From positions 1 to 18,315 of the forward strand of contig JBAROU010000063.1 of the NCBI GenBank assembly GCA_049642385.1: DNA of 18,315 nt, written 5' to 3'. Of the stretch, positions 1 to 7,076 are shown in pieces. A model generated the notes under the pieces. It was not told where the DNA came from. It ran no database searches and saw only the letters and a list, made by a program, of their open reading frames with translations. The stretch comes from JBAROU01 sp049642385. Its GTDB lineage: Bacteria > Chloroflexota > Dehalococcoidia > DSTF01 > RBG-16-68-14. The position numbers were made by a program, and so were the translations under genes. Numbering within the stretch: the first letter of the stretch is position 1; the number at the start of each line of letters is the position of its first letter.

Positions 1-27
1 GACAAGGTTCGATGAACTCAATGTCTG

Positions 28-1014
28 TTGTTGAGGGACGCTGTTATTCGCCAAGAGACTAGGTACGTCGGAGGCGTCGACGTAGGCGGCACGAAGATCC
101 TGTCGCTCGTGGCAACCGGCGAAGGCGAGGTGCTGGGCGACGACCGGCGGCCCACGCTGGCGTCGGAGGGGACCGAGGCGGCGATTGGGCGGATCGAGGC
201 GTCCTTGCGCGCGGCGCTCGATGCCGCGGGTGTAGCGGCGGGCGACCTCTCCGGCATCGGCATCTCCAGCCCGGGGCCGGTGGACACCAACCAGGGCATC
301 GTTACCCACGCGCCCAACCTGGGCTGGCACAACGTGCCGATCGTGCGGCTCATGCGTGACGCCTTTGGCGTGCCGGTGCTGCTGGAGAACGATGCGGCGG
401 CGGCGGCGTACGGCGAGTATCGCTTCGGGGCGGGCAAAGGCTTTCGCCATCTGCTGTACGTGACACTCAGCACCGGCATCGGCGGTGGCATGATCATCGA
501 TGGGCAGATATACCGCGGGGCGTCCGGCGCAGCGGGCGAGGTGGGGCACCTGATCCTGGACGAGAACGGGCCTCGCTGCAACTGCGGCAACCGCGGCTGC
601 GTCGAGGCGTTCTCGTCCGGCGTGGCGATCGCGCGCGAGGCCCAGGCGGCGCTCGACGAAGGGCGCAGTCCAACGTTGGCGGAGGTCGTGGGTGAGAGCG
701 CGCCGACGGCGAAGCTTGTCGGCGTCGCCGCCCAGCGTGGCGATGCCGTGTCGCGGGCGATCATCGAGCGGGCGGGGCACTACCTGGGCCTGGGGCTGGC
801 GGGGCTGCTCAACGTCCTTGACCCCGAGGTGCTGATCCTGGGAGGCGGGCTGCTGGGCCTTGGCGATCTCTACCTCGATCCGGCGCTGCAGGCGGCGCGG
901 GCGGGGGCGTTTGACCAAATCGTGCATGATGTCACGATAACCCAGGTAAAGCTGGGCGAACGAGCTGGCGCATTGGGCGCGGCTGCCCTTATGTTGAGTA
1001 TCGAGCCGCGCTGA
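28..1014 (+). CDS. ROK-family sugar kinase (glucokinase-like)
   Basis: Cytoplasmic ATP-dependent sugar kinase of the ROK family, 328 residues, the usual length. Visible motifs in order: the phosphate-binding loop DVGGTK (D18-K23); SPGPVD near residues 87-92; the catalytic Asp in ENDAAAAAYGE (D122); TLSTGIGGG; and the ROK zinc site, H174 of GEVGH followed by CNCGNRGCVE (C184, C186, C191). There is no N-terminal helix-turn-helix, so this is a kinase and not a NagC/XylR-type repressor. The start is uncertain: an in-frame stop lies at 13-15 and only CTG 25, TTG 28 and TTG 31 follow, so a TTG start is needed. The ATG codons at 12 and 21 are in another frame that stops at 60. Glucose is the likeliest substrate, but N-acetylmannosamine or fructose cannot be excluded. 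An MFS transporter follows 36 bases downstream. Confidence 0.9.
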   Translation: MLRDAVIRQETRYVGGVDVGGTKILSLVATGEGEVLGDDRRPTLASEGTEAAIGRIEASLRAALDAAGVAAGDLSGIGISSPGPVDTNQGIVTHAPNLGWHNVPIVRLMRDAFGVPVLLENDAAAAAYGEYRFGAGKGFRHLLYVTLSTGIGGGMIIDGQIYRGASGAAGEVGHLILDENGPRCNCGNRGCVEAFSSGVAIAREAQAALDEGRSPTLAEVVGESAPTAKLVGVAAQRGDAVSRAIIERAGHYLGLGLAGLLNVLDPEVLILGGGLLGLGDLYLDPALQAARAGAFDQIVHDVTITQVKLGERAGALGAAALMLSIEPR

Positions 1015-1050
1015 GGCTGCGGAATCGGATGGCGTCGGTCGAACCTACCT

Positions 1051-2340
1051 ATGGTAGCGAGAACGATGTTCGTCCGACCCCTAGCGCGTCGGAGAAGCTG
1101 GAGCCATTCTTTGGGATACCTTCGTTCGCGGCTCTCCGCGTATCCAGTTCAGACGTTTGAGCTAGCTATCACGGTCCTGCTCTGGCAGGCCTCGACCGGT
1201 GTCTTCCTCCTCTCGCTCGTCCAGCAGTACCTACCGCAGGAGCTGGAGGCGAACGCCGCGTTCCCGGGGTATGCGCTTGCGATCTACGCGGCTGGGCGCT
1301 TCCTGCTCCAGGCGCCCGCTGGCTGGCTCGCCGACCGGTTAGGCTGTCGGCGCACGCTCACGCTGGGCATCGCAATCTCGCTGCCCTCGGTATTCCTGAT
1401 GCTCCAAGTGCAGGACGCCATGTCGTTCCTGGCGTTCTCGGGTCTGTATGGCGCTGGTTCGGCCGCTGTCTGGCCGGCGATCATGGCGTATGTCGGCGAC
1501 ACGAACGAGCGCTCGACGCGCGGCAGAACGCTGAACATGCTCAACATCTCGCAGCTCGTCGGCTTGGGCGTGGGCACGATGGCCGGCGTGACGCTGCTCG
1601 ACTTGATTTCGTACCAGGCCGCCTTCGTCGCATGTCTCGCGTTCAGCGGCCTGGCGCTCGCATTCGCGTATCGCGGCGCACGCACGACGAACGTGATTGC
1701 GCGCATCGAGGATGCGAACCAGGCGCCGAAGGGTACGCGACAGCAACTCTTTTCCGCGCAGCTGGTGCTGCTTGCAAGCATCGCGCTGCTGCTAAGCATT
1801 GGTACGACGGTGCAGGCGCCCGTGGTCAGCACGTATGCGAACGACGTGCTCGACACCAAGCTGTACGTGATGGGACTGCTGCTGCTGGCGCCTGCGCTGG
1901 GCGCGGGGTTTCTGGTGGTTCGCTACGGCGGCCAGCTGTCCGACAGGCTGGGGCGCCCCGTGCCACTGATCGGCGGACTAGGCGTCGCGGCGATATGCTA
2001 CTTCCTGCTGAGCCAGACCACCAACCCGCTTCTGGCGGCGAACCTGATTGTCCTTGCCGGTCTGGGCTACGCGATCTGCATCCCGGCCTGGGGCGCGGCT
2101 GCGCTGGACGCGACCGAGTTCGGCGCGCGTGGCGTGCTACTAGGCGTGCTGGCGACGGTACAGGGCCTGGGTGGGGCGGCGGGCCAGGCGATTGGCGGTA
2201 TGACGAACGCGGCGTTCGGCCCGGTGGCGCCGTTCAAGGTCGGGGCGATTCTGCTGGTGCTGGCGCTCCTGCTGACCGTGATGCACCTCCAGCAGCAGCG
2301 CCGGCGCGAGCGTGCGGCCGCACCCGCTATCGCCGACTAA
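1051..2340 (+). CDS. MFS transporter, 12-TM efflux or solute permease
   Basis: Major facilitator superfamily integral membrane protein of 429 residues with roughly 12 hydrophobic segments. MFS motif A is clear in the loop after TM2 (GWLADRLGCRR, about residues 91-101), and its degenerate copy GGQLSDRLGRP follows the second-half equivalent near residue 293. The substrate cannot be read from sequence; drug or sugar efflux-type MFS are both possible. The N-terminus is long and Arg-rich before TM1. ATG 1051 sits in the loop of a small inverted repeat (CTACC-TAT-GGTAG, 1045-1057) with no obvious ribosome-binding site, so the in-frame ATG at 1066 is an alternative start. It lies 36 bases after the ROK kinase and may be co-transcribed with it. 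Its stop codon overlaps the end of a convergent gene by 4 bases. Confidence 0.88.
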   Translation: MVARTMFVRPLARRRSWSHSLGYLRSRLSAYPVQTFELAITVLLWQASTGVFLLSLVQQYLPQELEANAAFPGYALAIYAAGRFLLQAPAGWLADRLGCRRTLTLGIAISLPSVFLMLQVQDAMSFLAFSGLYGAGSAAVWPAIMAYVGDTNERSTRGRTLNMLNISQLVGLGVGTMAGVTLLDLISYQAAFVACLAFSGLALAFAYRGARTTNVIARIEDANQAPKGTRQQLFSAQLVLLASIALLLSIGTTVQAPVVSTYANDVLDTKLYVMGLLLLAPALGAGFLVVRYGGQLSDRLGRPVPLIGGLGVAAICYFLLSQTTNPLLAANLIVLAGLGYAICIPAWGAAALDATEFGARGVLLGVLATVQGLGGAAGQAIGGMTNAAFGPVAPFKVGAILLVLALLLTVMHLQQQRRRERAAAPAIAD

Positions 2341-2888
2341 CGCTTCTTCTTGGATGTCGTTCCTTGCCCCGCTGCAGGCGGGGCGATTGCTTTAACGACC
2401 GGCTCCAGCACTTCGATGTAGCGCGCGAGCCGCTCCGCGACCCGCTGCGCTAGCTCCGGCGTGAGATCACGCTTCGGGCTCCAGTCCGGGCCTTCGATAG
2501 GCCACGATTCGTGGAGGCGGGTCCAGCTGCGCGTCCACTCCTCGATCTCCGCATCCGGCCCCAGCTGTGCCTGCAGTTCGAGGGCACGCTCCGCGAGCGC
2601 TTCGGCGCAGCGGCGGTTGTCCTCTCGCATCCCTTCGAAGTGGAGGCCGATCTCGATCGCGCGCGCTTTGCGCTGCACCCAGACCTCGTAGTGTGTGGAT
2701 GGTTCGCCGAAGGAGACCTGGAGCAGGCTGGGCTCTACATGCCGCTCGGGCTTGGGCAGGCGCTTCGGTAGGAGGCCGGTCAGCAGGTGGTTGACGAGCA
2801 GGATGAACTGCTGGATGTGGCCGTGGTGCAACAGTGCGGCGAAGCCGGAGAACGCCGCGAGGCCGCCGAGCTTGAGGACGGCGCGCAT
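2337..2888 (-). CDS. Hypothetical protein, paralogue of the upstream neighbour
   Basis: Unrecognised protein of 183 residues. Residues 24-165 align closely with the protein encoded immediately upstream: both contain HYEVWVQ-x-K, IEIGLHFEG, a following DN pair, ALE-QAQLGP and EEW-x-x-SWTRLHE. An extra N-terminal extension of about 22 residues is hydrophobic (KLGGLAAFSGFAALL) and could be a membrane-associating helix. The C-terminus is basic (TSKKKR). The start is ATG at 2888, only 2 bases after the upstream TAA, which implies translational coupling; longer readings through this frame run across the upstream gene and are not supported. The alternation of strand-like and helical stretches with Trp and Asn anchors vaguely recalls DUF4268-type domains, but that is a weak impression. 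No function is assigned. Confidence 0.75.
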   Translation of the reverse strand: MRAVLKLGGLAAFSGFAALLHHGHIQQFILLVNHLLTGLLPKRLPKPERHVEPSLLQVSFGEPSTHYEVWVQRKARAIEIGLHFEGMREDNRRCAEALAERALELQAQLGPDAEIEEWTRSWTRLHESWPIEGPDWSPKRDLTPELAQRVAERLARYIEVLEPVVKAIAPPAAGQGTTSKKKR

Positions 2889-2890
2889 TG

Positions 2891-3328
2891 TTAGCCGACG
2901 GGCGCGCTGCGCTCTTCCGCCATGATCGGTTCGAGGACTTCGATGAACGCCGCGAGGCGGCCGGCGACTTCGGCTGCAAGTGTTTCGTTGAGCTTGCCAT
3001 CGAGCACGAGCGTTTCGTGTAGGCGCGTCCAGCTCGACGTCCACTCTTCGAGCTCAACTGTCGGGCCGAGCTGTGCCTGGATCTCCAGCGCGCGTCCGGC
3101 GAGCACTTCTGCCCAGCGATAGTTGTCGTCGCGTTCGCCCTCAAAGTGAAGGCCAATCTCGATGCGGGCGTTCTTCTTCTGCACCCACACCTCGTAGTGC
3201 ACGGTGGGCTGGTCGAACCAGACGTTGAGCAGGCTCCAGCGGACGCGCCACTCGTGGTCGAGTAGCTGGCTGGGGAGTCGTTTCGAGAGGCGGTCGTAGA
3301 CCAATTCGAGGAAGTCGCGGATGCGCAC
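2891..3328 (-). CDS. Hypothetical protein, first member of a tandem paralogous pair
   Basis: Unrecognised cytoplasmic-looking protein of 145 residues with no signal peptide or membrane helix. The core is an amphipathic N-terminal helix (RIRDFLELVYDRLSKRL), a strand-rich stretch HYEVWVQKKNARIEIGLHFE (44-63), then a helical segment with DDNYRWAEVLAGRALEIQ and a Trp-rich EEWTSSWTRLHE (94-105). It shares most of this core with the next gene, so the pair arose by duplication. The start is GTG 3328, because the same frame further upstream runs antisense into the dehydrogenase. A CATCAT -10-like box ends 6 bases before that GTG, suggesting a leaderless message. It is divergent from the dehydrogenase at 3446. 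Unknown family. Confidence 0.72.
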   Translation of the reverse strand: MRIRDFLELVYDRLSKRLPSQLLDHEWRVRWSLLNVWFDQPTVHYEVWVQKKNARIEIGLHFEGERDDNYRWAEVLAGRALEIQAQLGPTVELEEWTSSWTRLHETLVLDGKLNETLAAEVAGRLAAFIEVLEPIMAEERSAPVG

Positions 3329-3334
3329 GGCGCC

Positions 3335-3364
3335 ATGATGCCAGACGGGAGCGGCTCGAGACAA
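3335..3364 (-). promoter_or_regulatory. Putative promoter of the hypothetical pair (leaderless)
   Basis: On the minus strand TTGTCT (3364-3359) and CATCAT (3340-3335) are separated by 18 bases, each 4/6 to the sigma-70 consensus. Only 6 bases separate the -10 box from the GTG start at 3328, so the transcript would begin at or next to the start codon. Confidence 0.35.
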
Positions 3365-3445
3365 GGCGTACCCCCGGGCGCCCCGCGGGCCAACGGCGCT
3401 GGTCGTGCTGGCCTGAGCGGGCTGAGGTTCGTATCGTAGGGAAGG

Positions 3446-4849
3446 ATGTCCGACCTCCGCCAGTACTGGAGTCGATTCTGGGCGCTGCCCTGGGCGCGCA
3501 AAGGCCCGGCGCTGGCCGTGGCCGCGCTGGTGCCGCTCGTGGCGATAGGTGTGACGCTCGCCGTGATGCTGGGCGGCTCGGACGGAGGCGGCGACTCCGA
3601 GCCGACGGCGCCGGCCAGCGTGACATCGACAGTGACGCCGATGCTGTCGCCCACACTGAGCGCGGCGCCGTCGCGAACGCCAACATCCACTCTGACACCG
3701 CCGCCCCGGTCGACGCCCTCCGCGACGCCGGTGGGGCAGGCGCAGGGCGAGCCGACCACTCCGCCGCAGCGACCAGGTCAGTCGCGGGGCCGGCCCGCTG
3801 CGCGCGGCTACCGGCTGGCGGGGACGATGCGGAACGTGGCCGACAACCGCATGCTCGCCTTCGTCGCGATCCCCGGCTCGAACAATCAGGCGATCGTGGT
3901 CACGCAGGGCGGGATGATCTGGCGCGTCTCGACGACGGACGCGTTCCAGCCGCAAGGCTTCGGCGACGTGCGCAGCCGGCTGATATCGAGCCCTGAGCAG
4001 GAGGAGGGACTGCTGGGCTTCGCGTTTTCGCCGAACTACTCGTCCGACCGGCGCGTGTACGTGTACTACACGGCCGGGAAACCGCGACGGAGCGTGCTCG
4101 CGCGCTTTCGCGTGAACAACAACGCGATGAACATGGGCAGCGAGCGCGTGCTGCTCAACATCCCGGAGCCGTTCTCGAACCATAACGGCGGGCACCTCGC
4201 TTTCGGGCAGGACGGGATGCTGTACGTGTCGGTGGGGGATGGCGGCTCGGGCGGCGACCCGCAGGGGAACGCGCAGAACCGGGGCAACCTGCTGGGCACG
4301 ATCCTGCGATTGGATGTCTCAGGCAATGGTTATCGGGTGCCGCCGGACAATCCGTTCGTGGGTAGGCAGGGGGTGCGCGGCGAGATCTTCGCGTACGGGC
4401 TGCGCAATCCATGGAGCTTCAGCTTCGACCGCGCGACCGGCGCGCTCTGGGCGGGCGACGTCGGCCAGAGTTCGTGGGAAGAGGTCGACCACATCGTTGC
4501 AGGTGGCAACTACGGCTGGAACGTCTTCGAGGGCTTCACCTGCTACAGCGGGACGTGTGGCTCGGGCAACTATCGGACGCCGCGCGCGGTCTACGGCCAC
4601 GCGCTGGGCTGCTCAATCACCGGCGGCTACGTGTACCGTGGCCCTTCGATGCCAGAGCTGCAGGGCTGGTACGTCTACGGCGACTTCTGTAGTGGGCGCG
4701 TCTGGGCGGTGAACACCAACGGCAGCGGCGACCCGGTGTTGCTTGCGGAGAGCGGCTTGCCCATCTCGAACTGGGGTGAGCTGGCGAACGGCGAGCTCGT
4801 CGCAGTTACGTTCGCGAACCGGATCTATCGCCTCGAACGCGCGCCGTAA
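3446..4849 (+). CDS. Membrane-anchored PQQ-dependent sugar dehydrogenase (copy 1)
   Basis: Glucose/sorbosone dehydrogenase family (GSDH, soluble-GDH-like beta-propeller), 467 residues. Such enzymes oxidise aldose sugars outside the membrane using PQQ. Residues 20-42 form one uncleaved transmembrane helix after a positively charged N-terminus; residues 47-115 are a Pro/Ser/Thr-rich linker; the propeller spans about 120-467. The catalytic His of the family lies in NHNGGHLAFG (H246). Other family blocks are SVGDGGSGGDP, GLRNPWSFSFD, WAGDVGQ, WEEVDHI and GGNYGWNVFEG. Four cysteines near the C-terminus (FTCYS, GTCG, GCS, DFCSG) fit an extracytoplasmic disulfide-bearing protein. The start is ATG 3446 with GGGAAGG directly before it. 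No PQQ biosynthesis gene is in the window, so the cofactor is inferred from the family; some members are PQQ-independent or of unknown substrate. Confidence 0.88.
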   Translation: MSDLRQYWSRFWALPWARKGPALAVAALVPLVAIGVTLAVMLGGSDGGGDSEPTAPASVTSTVTPMLSPTLSAAPSRTPTSTLTPPPRSTPSATPVGQAQGEPTTPPQRPGQSRGRPAARGYRLAGTMRNVADNRMLAFVAIPGSNNQAIVVTQGGMIWRVSTTDAFQPQGFGDVRSRLISSPEQEEGLLGFAFSPNYSSDRRVYVYYTAGKPRRSVLARFRVNNNAMNMGSERVLLNIPEPFSNHNGGHLAFGQDGMLYVSVGDGGSGGDPQGNAQNRGNLLGTILRLDVSGNGYRVPPDNPFVGRQGVRGEIFAYGLRNPWSFSFDRATGALWAGDVGQSSWEEVDHIVAGGNYGWNVFEGFTCYSGTCGSGNYRTPRAVYGHALGCSITGGYVYRGPSMPELQGWYVYGDFCSGRVWAVNTNGSGDPVLLAESGLPISNWGELANGELVAVTFANRIYRLERAP

Positions 4850-5042
4850 GGCGTGGGCGTGCGGTGGCGGACGAGGCGCCGTACTCCAGAAGCCATTGAC
4901 GAGGGCGAAGACGCCAAGGACGATTCTGGATCGGAGAGTCCGCATAGCGCGCCTCCCAGGGCGCGGTCGATAGCGGCTCCCCCGCAGGCACCCGTGAGCC
5001 ACGGGCACTCCGCCATAGACCACCAGAAGGTAGGACGGCGCG

Positions 5043-5071
5043 AATCTAGCACCAACCCAGTGCCTTGTCAA
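5043..5071 (-). promoter_or_regulatory. Consensus sigma-70 promoter on the minus strand between the two dehydrogenases
   Basis: On the minus strand TTGACA (5071-5066) and TAGATT (5048-5043) are separated by exactly 17 bases. It points into the convergent 3' end of dehydrogenase copy 1. No recognised gene lies downstream. A short reading frame begins at 4945 after a GGGAGG ribosome-binding-like site with 6-base spacing, but it runs antisense into copy 1. The rest of the 4850-5132 gap contains a CCCGTG-GCT-CACGGG hairpin (minus strand, about 4990-5005) and nothing else I can name. Confidence 0.5.
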
Positions 5072-5132
5072 CTCGTGACCCCTGGCGTTCAGGCCTAGCC
5101 TCGGCGTCGGCTGTCTCGCTAAGATGAGAACG

Positions 5133-6479
5133 ATGGCCCGACTCCGCGACCTCCGGGCCCGGCCTTCCTCGCTGTCCTGGGCGCAAAAGGGCCCGGCGGT
5201 GGCCCTCGCGTTGCTCGTGCCGCTCGCGGCCGTGGGTCTCGGCTTCGGTCTGACGGGCGCCGTCGGTGACGAGACGCCCACGGGCACGCCGCTAACGCTG
5301 GGGGCTAACCCCGAAGCGCCTACGCCGACGGCTCCCCCTGGTCCAGGATCCTCGCCCACGATCGGGACGGCGGCTCCTTCAACGCCCGCCCGAGAGGTGG
5401 CAGCCGAGAGGAGCAGCAGCGGGCGCCCGACCGCGGGCGGGTATCGGCTGGCGAACCCGATTCCACGCGTGACCTTCGGGGAGATGCTGGGCTTCGGGCC
5501 GGTGCCCGGAACCCGTCAGCAGGCGGTGGTCCTCACGCAGGGCGGCGTGATCTGGCGCATCTGGCTGGACGGCGGAAACGCGCCGCAAAGGTTCGGCGAC
5601 CTGCGGGGACGGATCATTGCCAACCGTGCAACGGAAGAGGGACTGCTCGGTCTGGCGTTCTCGCCGAACTACTTGTCAAACAAGCGCGTCTATGTGTACT
5701 ACACGGCTGGCAACCCGCGCCGGAGCGTGATCGCGCGCTTCCGCGTGAGCAATGGCCGGATGCTCATGAGCAGCGCGCGGGTGATCCTCCAGGTACGCCA
5801 GCCGTACCCCAATCACAACGGAGGGCAGCTCGCCTTCGGGCCGAGCGGGCTCCTGCACATCGCGCTGGGCGACGGCGGTTCGGCGGGTGACCCGCAGAAC
5901 CGCGCGCAGAACCTGGGCACGCTCCTGGGCAAGATCCTGCGGATCGACGTCTCCGGCGACGGCTATCGCGTGCCCGGGAGCAATCCGTTCGTGGGGCGGG
6001 CCGGCGCGCGCGGGGAGATACTGGCGTTCGGGCTGCGCAACCCGTGGCGCTTCAGCTTCGACCGCGCTACGGGCCAGCTCTGGGCGGGCGATGTGGGCCA
6101 GAACGCCTGGGAAGAGGTGGACCGCATTCGGAGCGGCGGGAACTACGGCTGGAGCATCCGCGAGGGTTTCGCGTGCTACAACGGTCCCTGCAACCGCACC
6201 GGCCTGCGCGCGCCGCGGACCGTGTACAGCCACAGCCAGGGCTGTTCGATTACGGGCGGCTTCGTGTACCGTGGGGCGGCGCTGCCGGAGCTGCGCGGCT
6301 GGTACGTCTACGGCGACTTCTGCAGCGGCCGCATCTGGGCCGTGAACACGCAGGGTTCGGGCGACCCGGTGCTGCTCGCCAACACCGGCCGGCCCATCTC
6401 GTCCTGGGGCCAGTTACGGAACGGCGAGCTGGTGGCGGTCACGTTTGCGAACAGGATCTACCGCCTGCAGCGACGATAG
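5133..6479 (+). CDS. Membrane-anchored PQQ-dependent sugar dehydrogenase (copy 2)
   Basis: Second glucose/sorbosone dehydrogenase-family protein, 448 residues from ATG 5133. It is collinear with copy 1: one transmembrane helix (about 22-43), a Pro/Thr linker (about 47-95), then the propeller with the catalytic His in NHNGGQLAFG (H228), GDGGSAGDPQNRAQN, GLRNPWRFSFD, WAGDVGQNAWEEVDRI and GGNYGWSIREGF, and the same four C-terminal cysteines. I chose ATG 5133 over ATG 5124 because MARLRDL then aligns residue-for-residue with MSDLRQY of copy 1. The enzyme should act on the outer face of the cytoplasmic membrane. The linkers differ in sequence while the catalytic halves are closely alike, as expected of an old tandem duplication under purifying selection. 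The substrate is not readable. Confidence 0.87.
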   Translation: MARLRDLRARPSSLSWAQKGPAVALALLVPLAAVGLGFGLTGAVGDETPTGTPLTLGANPEAPTPTAPPGPGSSPTIGTAAPSTPAREVAAERSSSGRPTAGGYRLANPIPRVTFGEMLGFGPVPGTRQQAVVLTQGGVIWRIWLDGGNAPQRFGDLRGRIIANRATEEGLLGLAFSPNYLSNKRVYVYYTAGNPRRSVIARFRVSNGRMLMSSARVILQVRQPYPNHNGGQLAFGPSGLLHIALGDGGSAGDPQNRAQNLGTLLGKILRIDVSGDGYRVPGSNPFVGRAGARGEILAFGLRNPWRFSFDRATGQLWAGDVGQNAWEEVDRIRSGGNYGWSIREGFACYNGPCNRTGLRAPRTVYSHSQGCSITGGFVYRGAALPELRGWYVYGDFCSGRIWAVNTQGSGDPVLLANTGRPISSWGQLRNGELVAVTFANRIYRLQRR

Positions 6480-6503
6480 CCAGGCCCGACCTCGCTGGCC
6501 TGG
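6480..6503 (+). terminator. Hairpin after dehydrogenase copy 2
   Basis: CCAGGCC (6480-6486) and GGCCTGG (6497-6503) form a perfect 7-bp stem with a 10-base loop immediately after the stop codon. No T-tract follows, so intrinsic termination is uncertain; it could instead stabilise the 3' end. Confidence 0.4.
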
Positions 6504-6537
6504 GCGGGGGTGTGCGTTCTGAGAAGGCGACCGTTGG

Positions 6538-6557
6538 TATACTGAGACTCGGGCTCA
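6538..6557 (+). promoter_or_regulatory. Promoter -10 box and Zur-type operator of the repressor gene
   Basis: TATACT (6538-6543) is a near-perfect -10 box 17 bases before ATG 6561; no clear -35 is seen. It overlaps the palindrome TGAGACTCGGGCTCA (6543-6557), which matches the TGAnACnnnGTnTCA pattern seen twice before znuA with one mismatch. The operator covers the expected transcription start, implying autorepression. The leader would be about 11 bases with no ribosome-binding site. Confidence 0.65.
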
Positions 6558-6560
6558 GCC

Positions 6561-6992
6561 ATGTCGGACCTTGAACTGATCACGCAGCGATTGGAGATGC
6601 GCGGGCACCGCGTCACGGGCAGCCGCCGGCGCGTGCTGGAGGCGCTCGTCGCGATGCCCGCGCACTTCACGGTGGAGGACATCCTGCGCGAGGCGCCGGG
6701 CGTCGGCCGGGCAACGGTGTTCCGCACGATGAAGCTGCTGCTGGACCTGAACGTTGTCTGCCGTGTGCTGATGGAGGACGGCAGCCTGCACTACCGAGTG
6801 AGCGCCACGGGACACCACCATCACCTGGTCTGCCGCTCCTGCGGCCGAATCGAGGACTTCGCGAACTGTGACGTCGGGCCGCTGATAGAGCAGCTCCGGC
6901 AGGCGACGGACTACCAGATCGAGGGGCATTGGCTGGAGGTATATGGCCGCTGCTCTTCGTGTCGGATGCTCGAACCGGTGGCGGCTTCGTAG
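6561..6992 (+). CDS. zur: Fur-family metal-dependent repressor, probably zinc-sensing Zur
   Basis: Cytoplasmic Fur-superfamily DNA-binding regulator, 143 residues, standard length. The N-terminal winged helix contains RGHRVTGSRRRVLEAL and the recognition-helix region GVGRATVFRTMKLL (47-60). The dimerisation half carries HHHHLVC (85-91), the paired structural zinc motifs CRSC (C91, C94) and CSSC (C131, C134), and the conserved HWLEVYG (H123). Zinc sensing is inferred from its position directly before the znuACB operon and from shared operators at both promoters; ferric (Fur) or manganese (Mur) sensing remains formally possible. The start ATG 6561 lies close behind a TATACT box with a palindromic operator between them. 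Confidence 0.88.
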   Translation: MSDLELITQRLEMRGHRVTGSRRRVLEALVAMPAHFTVEDILREAPGVGRATVFRTMKLLLDLNVVCRVLMEDGSLHYRVSATGHHHHLVCRSCGRIEDFANCDVGPLIEQLRQATDYQIEGHWLEVYGRCSSCRMLEPVAAS

Positions 6993-7009
6993 AACACCCC
7001 TTGATCATC

Positions 7010-7039
7010 TTGACACTAGGTCTCAATAGAGCGTAGAAT
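7010..7039 (+). promoter_or_regulatory. znuA operon promoter
   Basis: TTGACA (7010-7015) and TAGAAT (7034-7039) are separated by 18 bases, giving a predicted start near 7046. One Zur-type palindrome overlaps the -35 box and a second covers the start site. Confidence 0.7.
7011..7025 (+). promoter_or_regulatory. Zur-type operator 1 of the znu operon
   Basis: TGACACTAGGTCTCA fits the palindrome TGAnACnnnGTnTCA perfectly, and flanking T/A extend the symmetry by one base on each side. It overlaps the -35 hexamer, so bound repressor would block RNA polymerase. Confidence 0.65.
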
Positions 7040-7044
7040 CGTTC

Positions 7045-7059
7045 TGATACCTAGTCTCA
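7045..7059 (+). promoter_or_regulatory. Zur-type operator 2 of the znu operon
   Basis: TGATACCTAGTCTCA fits TGAnACnnnGTnTCA perfectly, extended by C/G on each side. Its centre is 34 bases from that of operator 1, and it covers the predicted transcription start. Confidence 0.65.
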
Positions 7060-7076
7060 GAATGTCCAGGAGGGTC

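Noticed and set aside
1284..1859. Long minus-strand reading frame inside the MFS transporter
   Set aside because: It is composed of shadow-codon residues (Ser/Arg/Ala-rich) with no domain, and the plus strand encodes clear MFS motifs.
2467..3759. A 430-residue minus-strand frame across the hypothetical pair and the start of dehydrogenase copy 1
   Set aside because: It crosses a divergent promoter region and the first exported segment of the dehydrogenase; the paralogous pair in a neighbouring frame explains the coding signal.
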